Assembly: GCA_002633005.1 (NCBI GenBank) | Contig: NMRA01000240.1 | Location: 415,643 to 479,642, forward strand | DNA from: Phoronis australis | Lineage: Eukaryota > Phoronida > Phoronidae | DNA: 64,000 bases | Reading direction: 5' to 3' | In this document: positions 53,510 through 64,000 of the stretch, in pieces | Numbering within the stretch: the stretch's first letter is position 1 | Layout: every line of letters starts with the position of its first letter | Notes under the pieces: generated by a model | The model's input: the letters and a program-made list of their open reading frames with translations, nothing else | Told to the model about the DNA's origin: nothing | The model's database searches: none | Position numbers and translations under genes: made by a program

Positions 53510-54800
53510 GAAGACGATTGCTAATGTGTTAGAGTAGTCTCAAGAACAGGAATTGCGTTTACAGTTTATTGTTTATCTGCGAGAGAAAGCTTGCTTCACC
53601 ACTTAGTTTTTTTGTGAAATGAAAAGACATTGATTCCAAGTTTGCTTATTAAAGGGAACAGTATTTTGTTCTGAATTAATTTGGCATACAGCTTTGTACC
53701 AAGCCAAGAGCAATGGATGGTGTCCTATGTCCGCCCTCTTAGACGACACCTTTTTCGCAGTTTGAACAACTAGGTGCCATGTACAAAAAGGCATGGGGAA
53801 TTTTTACTACACTGACAAAAAGTAAATAATAAGAATCGGTGATACAATTATAAAACGCAATGTAAACTCTATCCACTCAATGCTCCAATTTGGAGCAGAA
53901 ATATGTGTTAAGCAGTCGATGCCCTGTCAACCACTGACATATCAGCCAATCAGAGACTGCTGTCAGCATTAGTGTTTTTACAATAAAATGTGAATCAGTT
54001 TTGTTTGGAGTGCAACTCAGGCAAATGTGAGTTTTATGTGTATGTTAGAACCGGTTTACTGCTGCATTGTTTTTACTACAGTCATCTTTTAAACTTGGCA
54101 TTGGGTAAAAATTAATCGTCGATAATTTTATAGGGATAGAAAAAATTGTTCATAATGTCTTGTAATCTTTCAGGGAATGCATCGGATTTGTAAATCGAAA
54201 ATAGAATTGCCTGCTTAAATGTGGAATTCGAAAGAAAATAGTTGTTAACGTGTTCAATTAAGTCTCAAGATAAGAAAAAAGTTGTGCTTACATCATATTT
54301 TAACCAGCCAGAAAATGTTTGGTTCACCAAGTGACTTTGTGAAGCTAATACATAATCATTCCAAGTTTACGCAAGGGCGTAGATTGCTTAAAGGTAATAG
54401 AAAAAAGCATTTAAAATGTATTGCAACTAGTCAGAGAATGTTTGGTTCACCACGTACGTGTGATTTTGTGAAGCAAAAATTGAGTTATTCCAAGTTGAAG
54501 CAAGCCACGCCCTTGCTTAAACTTGGAATTGGGTAGAAAACAACTGCAAATGCATTCATAGGTGTTTCGAAAGTAATAGAAAATGCATTTACACTGTATT
54601 GCAATCATTAAGAGAAGGTTTGGTTCACATTGCGAATTTTTAGAGAAGAAATTGAATTATTCCAAGTTTAAGCAACCAGTGTGGCTTGCTTAAACTCGGA
54701 ATTAGGTAGGAAGAACTGCGAATGCGCTCAGAAGTGCTCTAAAGGTAATAGAAAAAACATTTAAAATGTATTGCAGCCAGTTAGAGAATGTTTAATTCAC
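53510..54800 (+). repeat. Degenerate tandem repeat (units about 125-180 bp)
   Basis: AGAGAATGTTTGGTTCACCA-like sequences recur near 54308, 54435, 54612 and 54783, each followed by a GAAGC/GAAAT-type and TTCCAAGTTTAAGCAA stretch and then AGGTAATAGAAAAA. Short related sequences (TTCCAAGTTCACGCAA) recur near 57880-58020. Confidence 0.7.
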
Positions 54801-56551
54801 CCCTTGATCAAACATCAACCAGGCACTAATTTCAAACATCGATCCAGCTTTATTTTTATATTGGAATAGGCACCAACACAGAAAAAATACGACTTAAATG
54901 ACCACCGTAGCCGTAGGGCTATGACCTTGAATGCCCGGTGCATTACTGAGGGACATGTAATCCCAATACAGTCCTTAAATGATTTTTTATTCTAGTCCCT
55001 CGGTACTAACCAGTATTCATGACCAGGCCACGGAAGCTTTATCTCGGTTTTTTAGAAATGTTTTCTCTCCGTAGCCTACCGGTTCAGTAATGATTTCATC
55101 CCAAGCGACTTCATTGTTTTGTGATTGTGTGCCAGGTAACCGCTTAAAGGAGCATGTCACCCAAAAAACAATCTAATTTGTATCAGTTTAGATCGAGTAG
55201 TTCTACTCCATAACGACACGTACGGTTGTGTTACCTGACACCTGACGGCAGACGGAGGTGTTGAAATTATCCGATGACGTCATCGGTTTCACACGCAGTC
55301 TGTTCAGCAGTTCACAACACGGGTTACTGGTGACAACTTAACGCTTGAAGTCATCATTTAACACCAATAAATCATCAAACTTCGATGTAAAACCCTTAAA
55401 AATACACCGAGTTCTTATAAAAGCGTGTTTTTTTTATTTCGCTCTTACGGATTTATTGGTAATTGGACACACCATAGCCTACAAAGTTCGGCAGGCCAAT
55501 AAGGTCTGTAGTAGGAGTTTGGGGTCTGTTCGGAGATAATTTCAAAGTATTTTCCATTAGATACAGACAGGAGAACCTAGATCTATGTTGTTTAGACTTG
55601 TGATTTTTTGAGTTCTAAACACAAAACGCTTGTTATCCTGGCCAGTGGCTCGGAGCCCAATCAGGCCCGTCACGACCGGCCGGATCGACTCGTTATCCCG
55701 GCGGCCAGTGGCTCGGAAACTGATCAGACATCACGAATATAAACCAATCAAAGCTCAGTGGAAACTAAACGTCCAGTCAAGAAAATACTATACTAGTGAG
55801 CCAAAGTAATGTGCACCTGATTATGTTGGTGAATATAGCCACGAAACTGCAAATCAACTTACTCGTCGGGGGCCGCAAAGGTCGTGTTTCGCTTTGGCTA
55901 CAGCAACGTCAGGGCAGAAGTTTTACATTGACAATCATTATTTGAGTAATGTAAATGAAAATAAAGATTCCCCTAACACCTAACCGTGCAAACACTAAAT
56001 TAGTATGAGCTCACACGGCCTCGGTGTCCCATCAATTAGTTTTATTGCACCTAAAGCCGCGGTAACGCAGTGATTTATTCATTGCTGGCTTCTCAAATCA
56101 TTTGCACTCACGAACACTCCAAAGGCATTACAAATTGCATCTAATGAGACAGACTTTGTTTCAGTTTTATATAAGTATTGGTTAGGGTGAGAATAATTCA
56201 TTTTGAAAAAGAACGCTCAGTAATAAACGCCAACATGGCAACTCACAATCCCAACTTAGGACGAGCTAGAGCTCATCAGTCCCGACTTCGCAGGTGGTTC
56301 GTTTAGTTTTACAAGCTATCAATTCGAACAGGAATACAGTGATGCAGAAATACTAGACAGGCGCCGTGAACAAGCTCAGACAAAGGAACGTATGGGGTTA
56401 TTTGGTAAGCCGGCATTCGTCAGGCACTGTCGACAGACACGGAGATGTTTCACGGCCTCATACTTGCTATTTACAGCGTATATTTCATTCTTCACTACCA
56501 TGAGCCACTTCCTAAGCATTTCGGACTCTCGAGGAAGTAAAAAAACAATAT

Positions 56552-57120
56552 ACCGGCTAAGTAGGCAATGACCATCGCCTCTGTTGACCAACAGAGGCAA
56601 TGGGCATTGCCTACCGGCTAAGAAGAACGTGAAAACCGAGTTTGAAGGAACTCCATAAACGTCCGACCATAAATCACATGAACTAACTAAAGCATTTAAA
56701 AAAATGTGACGATCGATAAGTCAAATATAAATATAAGCACGACTCACTTGAAAGCCAAGCTAACATTCAACAGGTAACCGAATCCAGTGCGGCTTTTGCC
56801 TCGGTTGACATGCAAAACGGGAAATTTTCTGACGCCAAAAATCAACAGCATCACCTGGTGACAATGTCGGATACTATTCACTAGATGGCAGAATTAAATG
56901 TCAGTCTACACAGACTCTCGATGGTTCCCTCATACGTGCCTAGCCAGCCCCCTGGCTACCGCCTAGCGGCACGCAGGGAACCATCGAGGCACACGGGCCC
57001 AATGTCCAGTTTGTTGGACAGTGGCTCCTGTAGGCCTAAACCATGTAATACATTATGTAATCTTTGATGTCAACAGCATGTTTGATTTGTCGAGAAACAA
57101 CCGACCGGCAACTGTCTGAA
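56552..57120 (+). repeat. Hairpin block A1 (569 bp)
   Basis: Direct duplicate of 58212-58785. It begins CCGGCTAAGTAGGCAATG, which folds back on itself within the first 70 bases, and carries a second long hairpin at 56917-56988 with stem CTCGATGGTTCCCT. No long frame and no terminal inverted repeat. Confidence 0.8.
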
Positions 57121-57407
57121 ACCAAAGACGCTAACAAGACTATTCACCAAGGCCGCCGCCATTATTGTGTCATGGACCGTGGCGACACCTAGCGGGTGTG
57201 TGTGGGCCAACGAAGTACGCAAGGCATTCACTACGGCCGATCTTAGTTTGTCAAATACAAAATTGTCAGTGAAGTGTTTTTGTTTAAAATATTGAAAACA
57301 AAAAACACGAGCACTGTAATGGAAAAATAAACATAGGCAAAATTTAGAGTAAACCAAGAAAAAATTTGGGCAGCAAAGGTAATATAAATTACGAGAAATA
57401 AATCAAA

Positions 57408-57563
57408 AGAGCAACGCAGAGCGTTGAAATGCGCCCACAATTGCACCGTATACGGTATCCTTCTAGGGTTGTTTATAGGTACCATCAAGTGGCCAGTAGA
57501 GGGCATATATGTAGTATGTTGTACTTTGCAAAATGGAAAGGCATGGTCATTGTCTCCTCAATA
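57408..57563 (-). repeat. 3' fragment of the hairpin-ended repeat, cut at the N
   Basis: On the minus strand it ends in the hairpin CAACGCTCTGCGTTG plus CTCTT, as in the complete copies. It matches 16950-17090 and stops exactly at the N at 57564. Confidence 0.8.
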
Positions 57564-57564
57564 N
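57564..57564. other. Ambiguous base N
   Basis: A single N between a truncated repeat and a copy of sequence already present at 56470-56550. Confidence 0.99.
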
Positions 57565-58211
57565 TTACAGCGTATATTTCATTCTTCACTACCATGAGCC
57601 ACTTCCTAAGCATTTCGGACTCTCGAGGAAGTAAAAAAACGATATACCTGCTTTCCTCGCAGCTGCTTACTTCGGACAAGCGGGAACGATGCACCGCAAC
57701 ATAGAGGCATTCACTCTGCATATGAACCACTGACGTCGCTAGCGTCGTTTCTCACCTTCCTCACAGGTTAACGCGACACCTCTTGGCAAGGTAAGGTCGA
57801 CCGTATGCGAGGCGATGTGGATATAGATCGATTAAGACGGCAAAAAAGACTAATTAAATCGGGTGGCATTCTCCTTTAACTTCCAAGTTCACGCAAGATT
57901 CCAAGTTCACGTACGGGGTTTGGCAGTTTGTTTAATCTCAAGATCACTTGCTTGATCTTGGAATTCCAAGATCACGCAACACTCACTTCCATTTATTCTT
58001 GAGATTAAGCAGGATTCCAAGTTGAAGTACAACAATGCCAGTCATTACAAATGGCTGCCGAACAGCAATGTATAGTTGAAACAAATCGACATAAATTAAA
58101 GAAAACTTTCGAATCAACGAATACTATACGGTGGACAATGTGACACGTACTAGTAAGTCGTTTATAAACCTCCCTCTCCCTCTCTCGCCTTAGGCCGACA
58201 ACCATGTGTAG

Positions 58212-58785
58212 CCGGCTAAGTAGGCAATGACCATCGCCTTTGTTGACCAACACTAACAGAGGCGATGGGCATTGCCTACCGGCTAAGAAGAACGTGAAAA
58301 CCGAGTTTGAAGGAACTCCATAAACGTCCGATCATAAATCACATGAATTAACTATAGCATTTAAAAAAATGTGACGATCGATAAGTCAAATATAAATATA
58401 AGCACGACTCACTTGAAAGCCAAGCTAACATTCAACAGGTAACCGAATCCAGTGCGGCTTTTGCCTGTTGACATGCAAAACAGGAAATTTTCTGACGCCA
58501 AAAATCAACAGCATCACCTGGTGACAATGTTGGATACTATCACTAGATGGCAGAATTAAATGTCAGTCTAGTACACAGACCCTCGCTGGTTCCCTCATAC
58601 GTGCCTAGCCAGCCCCCTGGCTACCGCCTAGTGGCACGCAGGGAACCAGCGAGGCACACAGGCCCAATGTCCAGTTTGTTGGACAGTGGCTCCTGTAGGC
58701 CTAAACCATGTAATACATTATGTAATCTTTGATGTCAACAGCATGTTTGATTTGTCGAGAAACAACCGACCGGCAACTGACTGAA
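58212..58785 (+). repeat. Hairpin block A2 (574 bp)
   Basis: Nearly identical direct copy of 56552-57120 with a few substitutions and small gaps. The long hairpin is at 58582-58653 with stem CTCGCTGGTTCCCT. Confidence 0.8.
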
Positions 58786-58899
58786 CTTGAACTATATTGA
58801 TCATGTTAGCAAAAGCCCGGCTTTACGCAAAGTTTGCAACAAACTTGAAACTCGTGGACCAATCCCCCGGCCAATGTTCGTGAACCCCGCATTTGCACA

Positions 58900-59180
58900 A
58901 AAACAGGCCTTCAGCAAGGGGGCCTCGAATTCTTGCCGTTGTGGACCTTTTGGGCGGCCGTAACAAAAGAGGCGGGCCGGCCGGGGCTAAAAAAAAAAAA
59001 AAACGGGGCACGGGGGCACCACTGTGAATTGCGTGTTTGTGCTTGATTAGGGGTGTTATGTCTCATTTTCTCGGACTTTTTGATTCTCAGAGGCGGACCT
59101 TTTTGCCCATTTCGCCAAATGGGGGCCGGCTCGTTCGACTCGGCGGCTCCGCCGGCCGGATCTGGCACGATATAAAGGGT
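58900..59180. repeat. GC-rich repeat, relative of 61170-61300
   Basis: AGGCGGACCTTTTTGCCCAT and CTCGGACTTTTTG at 59060-59130 match, in inverse orientation, 61210-61300. An A run (about 58990) and GGCCGGCC-rich sequence lie inside. Probably a non-autonomous element of unknown class. Confidence 0.55.
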
Positions 59181-59452
59181 AAAGTGAAAACGTGCATTTT
59201 GGTATATGGTGCAACTCGGGACGGTCTGGCCGGGGTCTACAGAAAACCACAGTTCTAGTCAACTGTGAGTCTACACCAATATGATTAACGAGAGTAGTTG
59301 TACTTGCTGCGTCAGCTGCTGGTATGCTTATCTCTTTTATGACACCAATGAATGTGTTACTGGGCAAAGCGTTTTCAAAATAATGTGGATGAATCAGTGG
59401 AGTGTGAGAACCCTGAGGTCCCTGTCAAGTCATCACGGCAATTTTACGTTAT

Positions 59453-59478
59453 GACCCCCCCCCCCNCCCCCCCCCCCG
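59453..59478. repeat. Poly-C run with an N
   Basis: A C homopolymer of about 25 bases interrupted by N at 59466. Its true length is unresolved. Confidence 0.95.
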
Positions 59479-59781
59479 CCCTCAGGGTGCGCCAGATGTG
59501 ACCGAGAGTAAGTAGGAGGCCTATAGGACCAGTAAACTAACCGGTAGCGAAGAGCTGCCTAACGTGAAAATACCGTTACCGATGAACTCAGTAAAGCTAT
59601 ATAGTTACTGGTCAGCTTAGCTATATTCACTTGCGACCATATGCTTGCGACAGCCAGCTAGGCAGCTCGTGCCGTCGTCTGCACTGGCCCTAATTAGGTC
59701 AAGATGTTTTATTGTGCTCCAGCAACGGGAAAACTTTATTTTATTGCGGTTATTCTTTGAAGGAGTTTTCTGAAAAGGTGA

Positions 59782-60141
59782 GGTACCGAGGTCCCTGGTA
59801 TAGTCAGTGCCTTTGGGGCTGTTTCAAAATCTATCGAAACACGACAGGCAGCACAGTTTCTGGTGGTTGGGGAAAATGGATACAGAGTGTTTCCCAAAAA
59901 TGTACAAGCTTCAACGCCTGAAGTTCATTTCCCGTGGATCACTGACATTCTGCGCGCACCTACTGCATGGTTATATCTTATTTTTAACGTGGGTGAGTCA
60001 GTCATGACGTACGTGCAGTGCACGGGAATCAGGCAAGCAAACAGTTTTGAAGAAGAAAAATCCATTGCTCAATACTACGAGAAAATAAACATCAAGGAAA
60101 AGACAACCTTTCCAAGCAATGAGTTTAATTTGATTTTTTAA
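59782..60141 (+). other. Open frame of unknown identity, possible exon
   Basis: A frame without a start codon reads from 59782 to a stop at 60139-60141. It contains VSAFGAVSKSIETRQAAQFL, VVGENGYRVFPKNVQ and HFPWITDILRAPTAWLYLIF. A donor-like G/gtgagt follows FNV near 59990, so 59782-59990 could be an exon. The composition looks protein-like, but I do not recognise the family and found no neighbouring exon with a joining frame. Confidence 0.35.
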
Positions 60142-60495
60142 AGACTCATTAATGCGTTTTCCCGTTGCTCGATCCCGTTGTTCGGCGTAACAACAAGTTG
60201 GGAAGTTTACCCCTAGTGTAGCCAATGTCTTACACGACTGATTACTACTCCATTCTGGCATTTATGGTTGGAGGACCACATCTCTTTTGTTCGATAATTG
60301 CTCTAATCTCCGATCAGATCGTATCTAGCTGGACTGGACAGACGGCTGCTAAAAATGAAAGTTAAATTATAATATATTTGAACATAAACCAATAGCATTT
60401 CTGACTTCCTTGTCAAATGCTGATCATGTTTAGTTTTTGAATCACAAAAATCCCCCAACTACAATAGAAGTTAAGACAATCCATTCTGCCAGATT
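60140..60495 (-). pseudogene. Decayed inverse copy of the exon-bearing segment at 23175-23520
   Basis: The minus strand carries the same intron-like stretch, acceptor (cttttatttttag-like: ttcatttttagcag) and IRAIIEQKR-coding sequence. A TAG and small insertions break the frame. It ends near the shared GAGCAACGGGAAA. Confidence 0.55.
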
Positions 60496-60520
60496 TCAGT
60501 ACTAACCCTTTGAAGCCTGC

Positions 60521-61327
60521 TTGTTGTCACACGGGACAAACGGCTGTGCTGGGCAGTTACTGATGTTATCGCACGTTCAGAACCCCTCACGTCTAGAAAA
60601 GTTGCTGAATGACAAAACGCCGTCATGTTTTAAAACTTTTTTCGATCTACGGATTGTGAGTCTGAATTTCACCAATGTCTTAGATAGGCAGAAATCTTCT
60701 AAGTGTACTTCACTGTTTGGGAATCGGATTACAGAGTTTATCAAACTTCAGGCTGCAATTAAATTCACTGAAATATCATCATTTATTAAAAGATTAGCTC
60801 CCAATAGTCAAAAATCATCAAATGAATCTATCGATTTTCGTAGATACATAAACAAGTAAAATAGAAACCAACGAATTTGCTCATGAAAACGAAATGTTAT
60901 AAGCAATTTCCGCAGGCATGCTCGCAGATTTTTGACGGGTAACCGGGGGAATATGGGAGATGGAGCATTCGTATTAATGTGTATTTTTGCTCATTTCAAG
61001 GTGCCTGTATCTATAACGGTTCACGAGGCAAATTTAAACTCCACAGACAAAAACGCTGAAATCATCGTTTATTATTGTGAGAGTTCTTTGAGTACCTCAA
61101 ATTGTAGCACAGACAGCAGTGTTTGTTTTCCACACGTGGAAATTCCTGACAGACAAATCATAGTAACCATGCACACACCCAGGGGGGCTCGCACGAGCCC
61201 CTCCTCCCATTTGGCGAGGAAGGCAAAAAAGGTCCGCCTCAGAGAAACAAAAAGTCCGAAAAAGAAGACAAAAGTCCACTTAAAAAAGCAAAAAGGCAGG
61301 AATTCGGCTGGAATGCTCAATTCATAA
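60521..61327 (+). other. Two unassigned open frames
   Basis: Frames 60521-60859 (ends DFRRYINK) and 60932-61327 (contains CSTDSSVCFPHVEIPDRQII and a basic Lys-rich end) have no recognised domain. The end of the second is inside the repeat at 61170-61300. They are more likely chance or repeat-derived than genes. Confidence 0.2.
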
Positions 61328-61584
61328 CTCTGACCGTCGGTAGTACACCGCTTTTCTCCTTAGTCCCCGTTTTTTTTGTAAAATGTCCAACATAGGGGAG
61401 GCAAGCGGGTGGCTATAATCCCTACTTTTTTCAATGCTGCGACGCCCGGCGTCTTTGGGCGTTGCACCACAGGGGGTGGGGGCTATAGCCTCCCACTTTC
61501 TTCACGCGTGCTGCACCGCCCATGACCCTCCCATTAGCACTGGGGATAACTGATGAAAGTCGGTGTTAGATCCCCACGGGTCAC

Positions 61585-61838
61585 GGCGGACTCATCGGCT
61601 TCCTGGGTCAGCTGGCATCTACATTTTCACGGTCCGTAAACCGTGTTTGGTGGTCCGTTCACCGTGTTTCTTCGTGAATGTGAGTCCGTGTCCCGTGTAT
61701 TTGGGTGAATGGATCGTGTTTTGTGAGTCCGTTCCCGTGTTTCTGAGTCAGTGGACAGTGTTTGCAGGTCCGTGAGTCGTGTTCATGCGTCCGTGACCGT
61801 GTTTATGAGTCCGTTAACCGTGTAGTTAAGGTACCTTG
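61585..61838 (+). mobile_element. Half copy of the foldback element
   Basis: It matches the centre and right arm of 38203-38632 (CTTCCTGGGTCAGCTG, CCGTGTTTGG, then GGTACCTTG at 61830-61838) but has no left arm. Confidence 0.75.
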
Positions 61839-62439
61839 TTTTTCTACGTCTAATGCTACACGAGCAAATCGTGAAACTATCTGACAAACACGTTGAATCC
61901 GGTTTCATTGGCAAAAGAGAACGACTTTGAACGATGCGTTCCTATATAGTCTCCAATTTTTAGACGGACGTGATTTGCTGCTGGTGTCCGCCGATCCGCC
62001 GGCCAAAGCACTTGGCAGATCAGAGTAATTACCGCAACGCCTAAGTGAACCTAAGCCACACTGTGACAAAACTCTTCATAATCGATTCACTTCAAGTTAA
62101 TGCTCGTTGTTTAGCCGCGATGCTGAAGAAAATCTATTCGCAAATTCTCTCATAATGCCTAAATTTTATAATAAAAAGATATTTTGAAAACTCTTTTCAA
62201 TGACTCCTAAATCAACAAGTGTAACCACCGCTTTTGAATGACTCCGGTAACTCAACACCAACCACAAAGAACCACATTATCCAATCCGTTCTGACATATG
62301 TGAAGTATGATTTTTAGCCGATTCCTGCTTTTATCGTTCAAGATTGACGCCAATGGCATTAGCAGTCACATGACAAAACGAGGGTTAGTGTATCCACTTA
62401 AAGGATGTTTCTGTAAACGTAACAATGACGGCCTACGAC

Positions 62440-62690
62440 ATATTTTGGACGGCTCCGCTTTACTACCACTGTGCCCGCATTTTAGAATTTCCAGGTTGTT
62501 GCTTCTGTACCTTTAGAGTACCACAGCGGATTTTCATGAAATTTGGCAAATGGTTTTGTATAAGAGAGACGACGCCTTCCCAATTTCGACCGGGATCGGC
62601 CATTTTATGCTACTACAAAAACAATAGAACACGTCGTTTGCGCTGGTGCATTCGAAGTCGCATTTCAACAGATTCACCTTGGTCTTTTAA
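62440..62690 (+). repeat. Decayed module of the hairpin-ended repeat
   Basis: CGGATTTTCATGAAATTTGG and GGCCATTTTATG-like sequence match the core modules of 16008-17090. No terminus is present. Confidence 0.5.
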
Positions 62691-62860
62691 GTTCTAACAC
62701 TGTCGACTCAGTCTCCATTAAATCGGCAAAATGGAGAGCAAAACTTGATACCTAACAATGAAAGTTAGTATGAAAGCAAAGTAGAGCAGGCCTCTGACAG
62801 GTCACTTAACGTAACATTGAAACAGTTGTTAATTCCGTGGCAACACTGCAAAAAGCTAAA

Positions 62861-63230
62861 AGGCGAAGGCAACCTTTTTTCATGTCACTTTTCGCAAAAA
62901 TAAAGTTCGTTGATTATCCCAGACACATTTTTCACTTAATTACAGCTTTTCTTAATTTGATGAATTTCTCGCCCTCTACTCCGGAAGTGACGTTTTGGGA
63001 GGCAAGAGTTTCGCGCCAATTTTTTTTCATTATAGTCTGACTGTGAGAGCTGTCGAGTCAGTCATTGTTCTACCTCGATTGTAATTAGTTCGGTCGTCAT
63101 TTGCTTTTGTTTACAAGTCAGTCAACACGTCACGCTGTTGCTGCGTGCCGGGATGTACTCATTATCGTCTCACACGCGCTTTGGGTACCTTGCGTCGCTT
63201 TCCGAAGGATGATACACTTCGCCGTACTTG
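62861..63230 (+). mobile_element. Second Kolobok-like terminus with THAP start
   Basis: AGGCGAAGGCAACC onward matches the ends of 540-1445 for about 305 bp. The flank is CTAA instead of TTAA. The THAP-like start reads on further here: an ACG (in place of ATG) then SRCCCVPGCTHY, and 13 codons later LRRFPKDD, typical of the THAP domain interior, before a stop. The right end was not found before the window end. Confidence 0.7.
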
Positions 63231-63856
63231 ACTAGCTTGTTCATGTGAAGAACGCAGCACTACCCGTCCACGCAACGTACAAAGCAGTGGAGGGTTACCG
63301 ATGTATGTGTATGATAACTTAGCCTACCGGTAGTGAAATATCAAATCTTGACTAGAAGCGTGAAACGCCGCCAGGTCCTGGTTTTCGAATTAGTCAATTC
63401 CATTTGAACCAATTTCCCAACGACATGTGTACTTTGATGGAGATATTCTAATAAACCACTACACGATGATTTTGTAATATGTGAAGCCATCTTTCTGAAA
63501 CATTGACTCTTGTCATTGAAGCTACAGGTCAAACTGTTCATTGGAATACGGCTATCAATAAGCTTTTGCAAACAAAGTCGCAAGTGTTAGATTCAAGCTC
63601 ACAGTCAGAAACGTGTGCTTTTCATCAGATCATGACTGGGGTGGAACGCTAGACAATGAATTCCTTGTTTTCAACCATCTCTACTGACCTGGCCGAGATG
63701 CATTCCGTGGCACGACAAAAATGCCCATCAATTGAGCTATTTTTGTATCTGTTAAAAATGTTCCTAACTTAACTTTTTACGAGTAATTCAATTTCAGAAG
63801 CCAACTGTTCCGAAAAGATCACCAGTTTTAGTTCACGATATATCAATTTGTTTTAT
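63231..63856. other. Sequence inside or after the Kolobok-like copy, nothing recognised
   Basis: No transposase catalytic region, exon or repeat recognised. Confidence 0.4.
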
Positions 63857-64000
63857 CAGTGGCGGATCTACGGGGGGGTTCAGGGGGTTTAAACCCCCCC
63901 TCGGTCCAGGACCCAAAAATTAAAAAAAACAAAACAAAAGCGTCTCCAGCAAAACAAAAACGGCACCGCCAGCGTGTGTAAACCCCAAGTAAACCAACTT
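63857..64000 (+). mobile_element. hAT-like terminus, cut by the window end
   Basis: CAGTGGCGGATCTACGGGG starts a G-rich then C-rich palindromic stretch. CAGTG-type ends fit hAT-derived elements. The rest lies outside the window. Confidence 0.5.

Larger units (their letters stand above)
55148..57875. mobile_element. TTAA-flanked composite element
   Basis: The left end AGGAGCATGTCACCC and the inverse right end AGGAGAATGCCACCC match at 13 of 15 bases. Both are flanked by TTAA (55144-55147 and 57876-57879). TTAA duplications are typical of Kolobok and piggyBac elements. The interior has no transposase frame and includes a duplicated hairpin block and the join at the N (57564), so the present length may be an assembly or insertion effect. 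Confidence 0.55.

Overview
The window is nuclear DNA from an animal. Genes are split by GT-AG introns of several hundred bases to about 15 kb, there is no operon structure, and dispersed, tandem and palindromic repeats fill most of the space. The gene content (a doublecortin/IQ protein and a BCMA/TACI-like TNF receptor) and the mobile elements (Kolobok-type with a THAP start, hAT MITEs, a Ty3/gypsy-type LTR element, tandem-repeat-cored elements ending in hairpins) suggest an invertebrate deuterostome such as a lancelet, hemichordate or echinoderm. The species cannot be fixed from the sequence alone. Two single N bases (57564, 59466) show that this is a draft assembly.

Layout. (1) 1-6506: upstream sequence or intron with a TTAA-flanked Kolobok-like element (540-1445), a 15-bp repeat (about 2401-2470) and a 25-bp minisatellite (about 3126-3604). 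(2) 6507-15978, plus strand: ten exons that join in one open frame (1800 nt, 599 codons plus stop) encoding the last doublecortin (DCX) domain of a DCDC2-like protein, an acidic/basic linker and four IQ motifs. The first DCX domain and start codon lie upstream. A repeat element begins 30 bases after the stop codon. (3) 17.1-24.1 kb: mostly unannotatable intergenic DNA with an exon-like open segment at 23334-23457. (4) 24117-47509, minus strand: four exons of a small type I membrane receptor. They encode the end of a signal peptide and one cysteine-rich domain with BCMA/TACI spacing, a transmembrane exon, a 39-nt exon and a terminal exon. All internal introns are phase 1. The first exon was not found. 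Its introns hold a broken 5-kb LTR retrotransposon (29581-34626), two copies in opposite orientation of a GAGCTAGATC-repeat family, copies of the hairpin-ended repeat, a foldback element (38203-38632), a palindromic element (46441-46669) and a hAT MITE with a perfect 8-bp target duplication (47046-47192). (5) 47.6-64 kb: no confident gene. It holds GCGGAA-type dyads, a 646-bp element with long inverted ends, a TTAA-flanked composite element, a duplicated 570-bp hairpin block, a suspicious join at an N, a half copy of the foldback element, and a second Kolobok-like terminus with the THAP start.

The DCX/IQ gene and the receptor gene converge (tail to tail, about 8 kb apart). I see no functional link between them. 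The most notable items are the receptor, the DCX plus four-IQ architecture, the THAP start codons inside the long inverted repeats of the Kolobok-like element, and a compensatory base-pair change between two copies of a hairpin.
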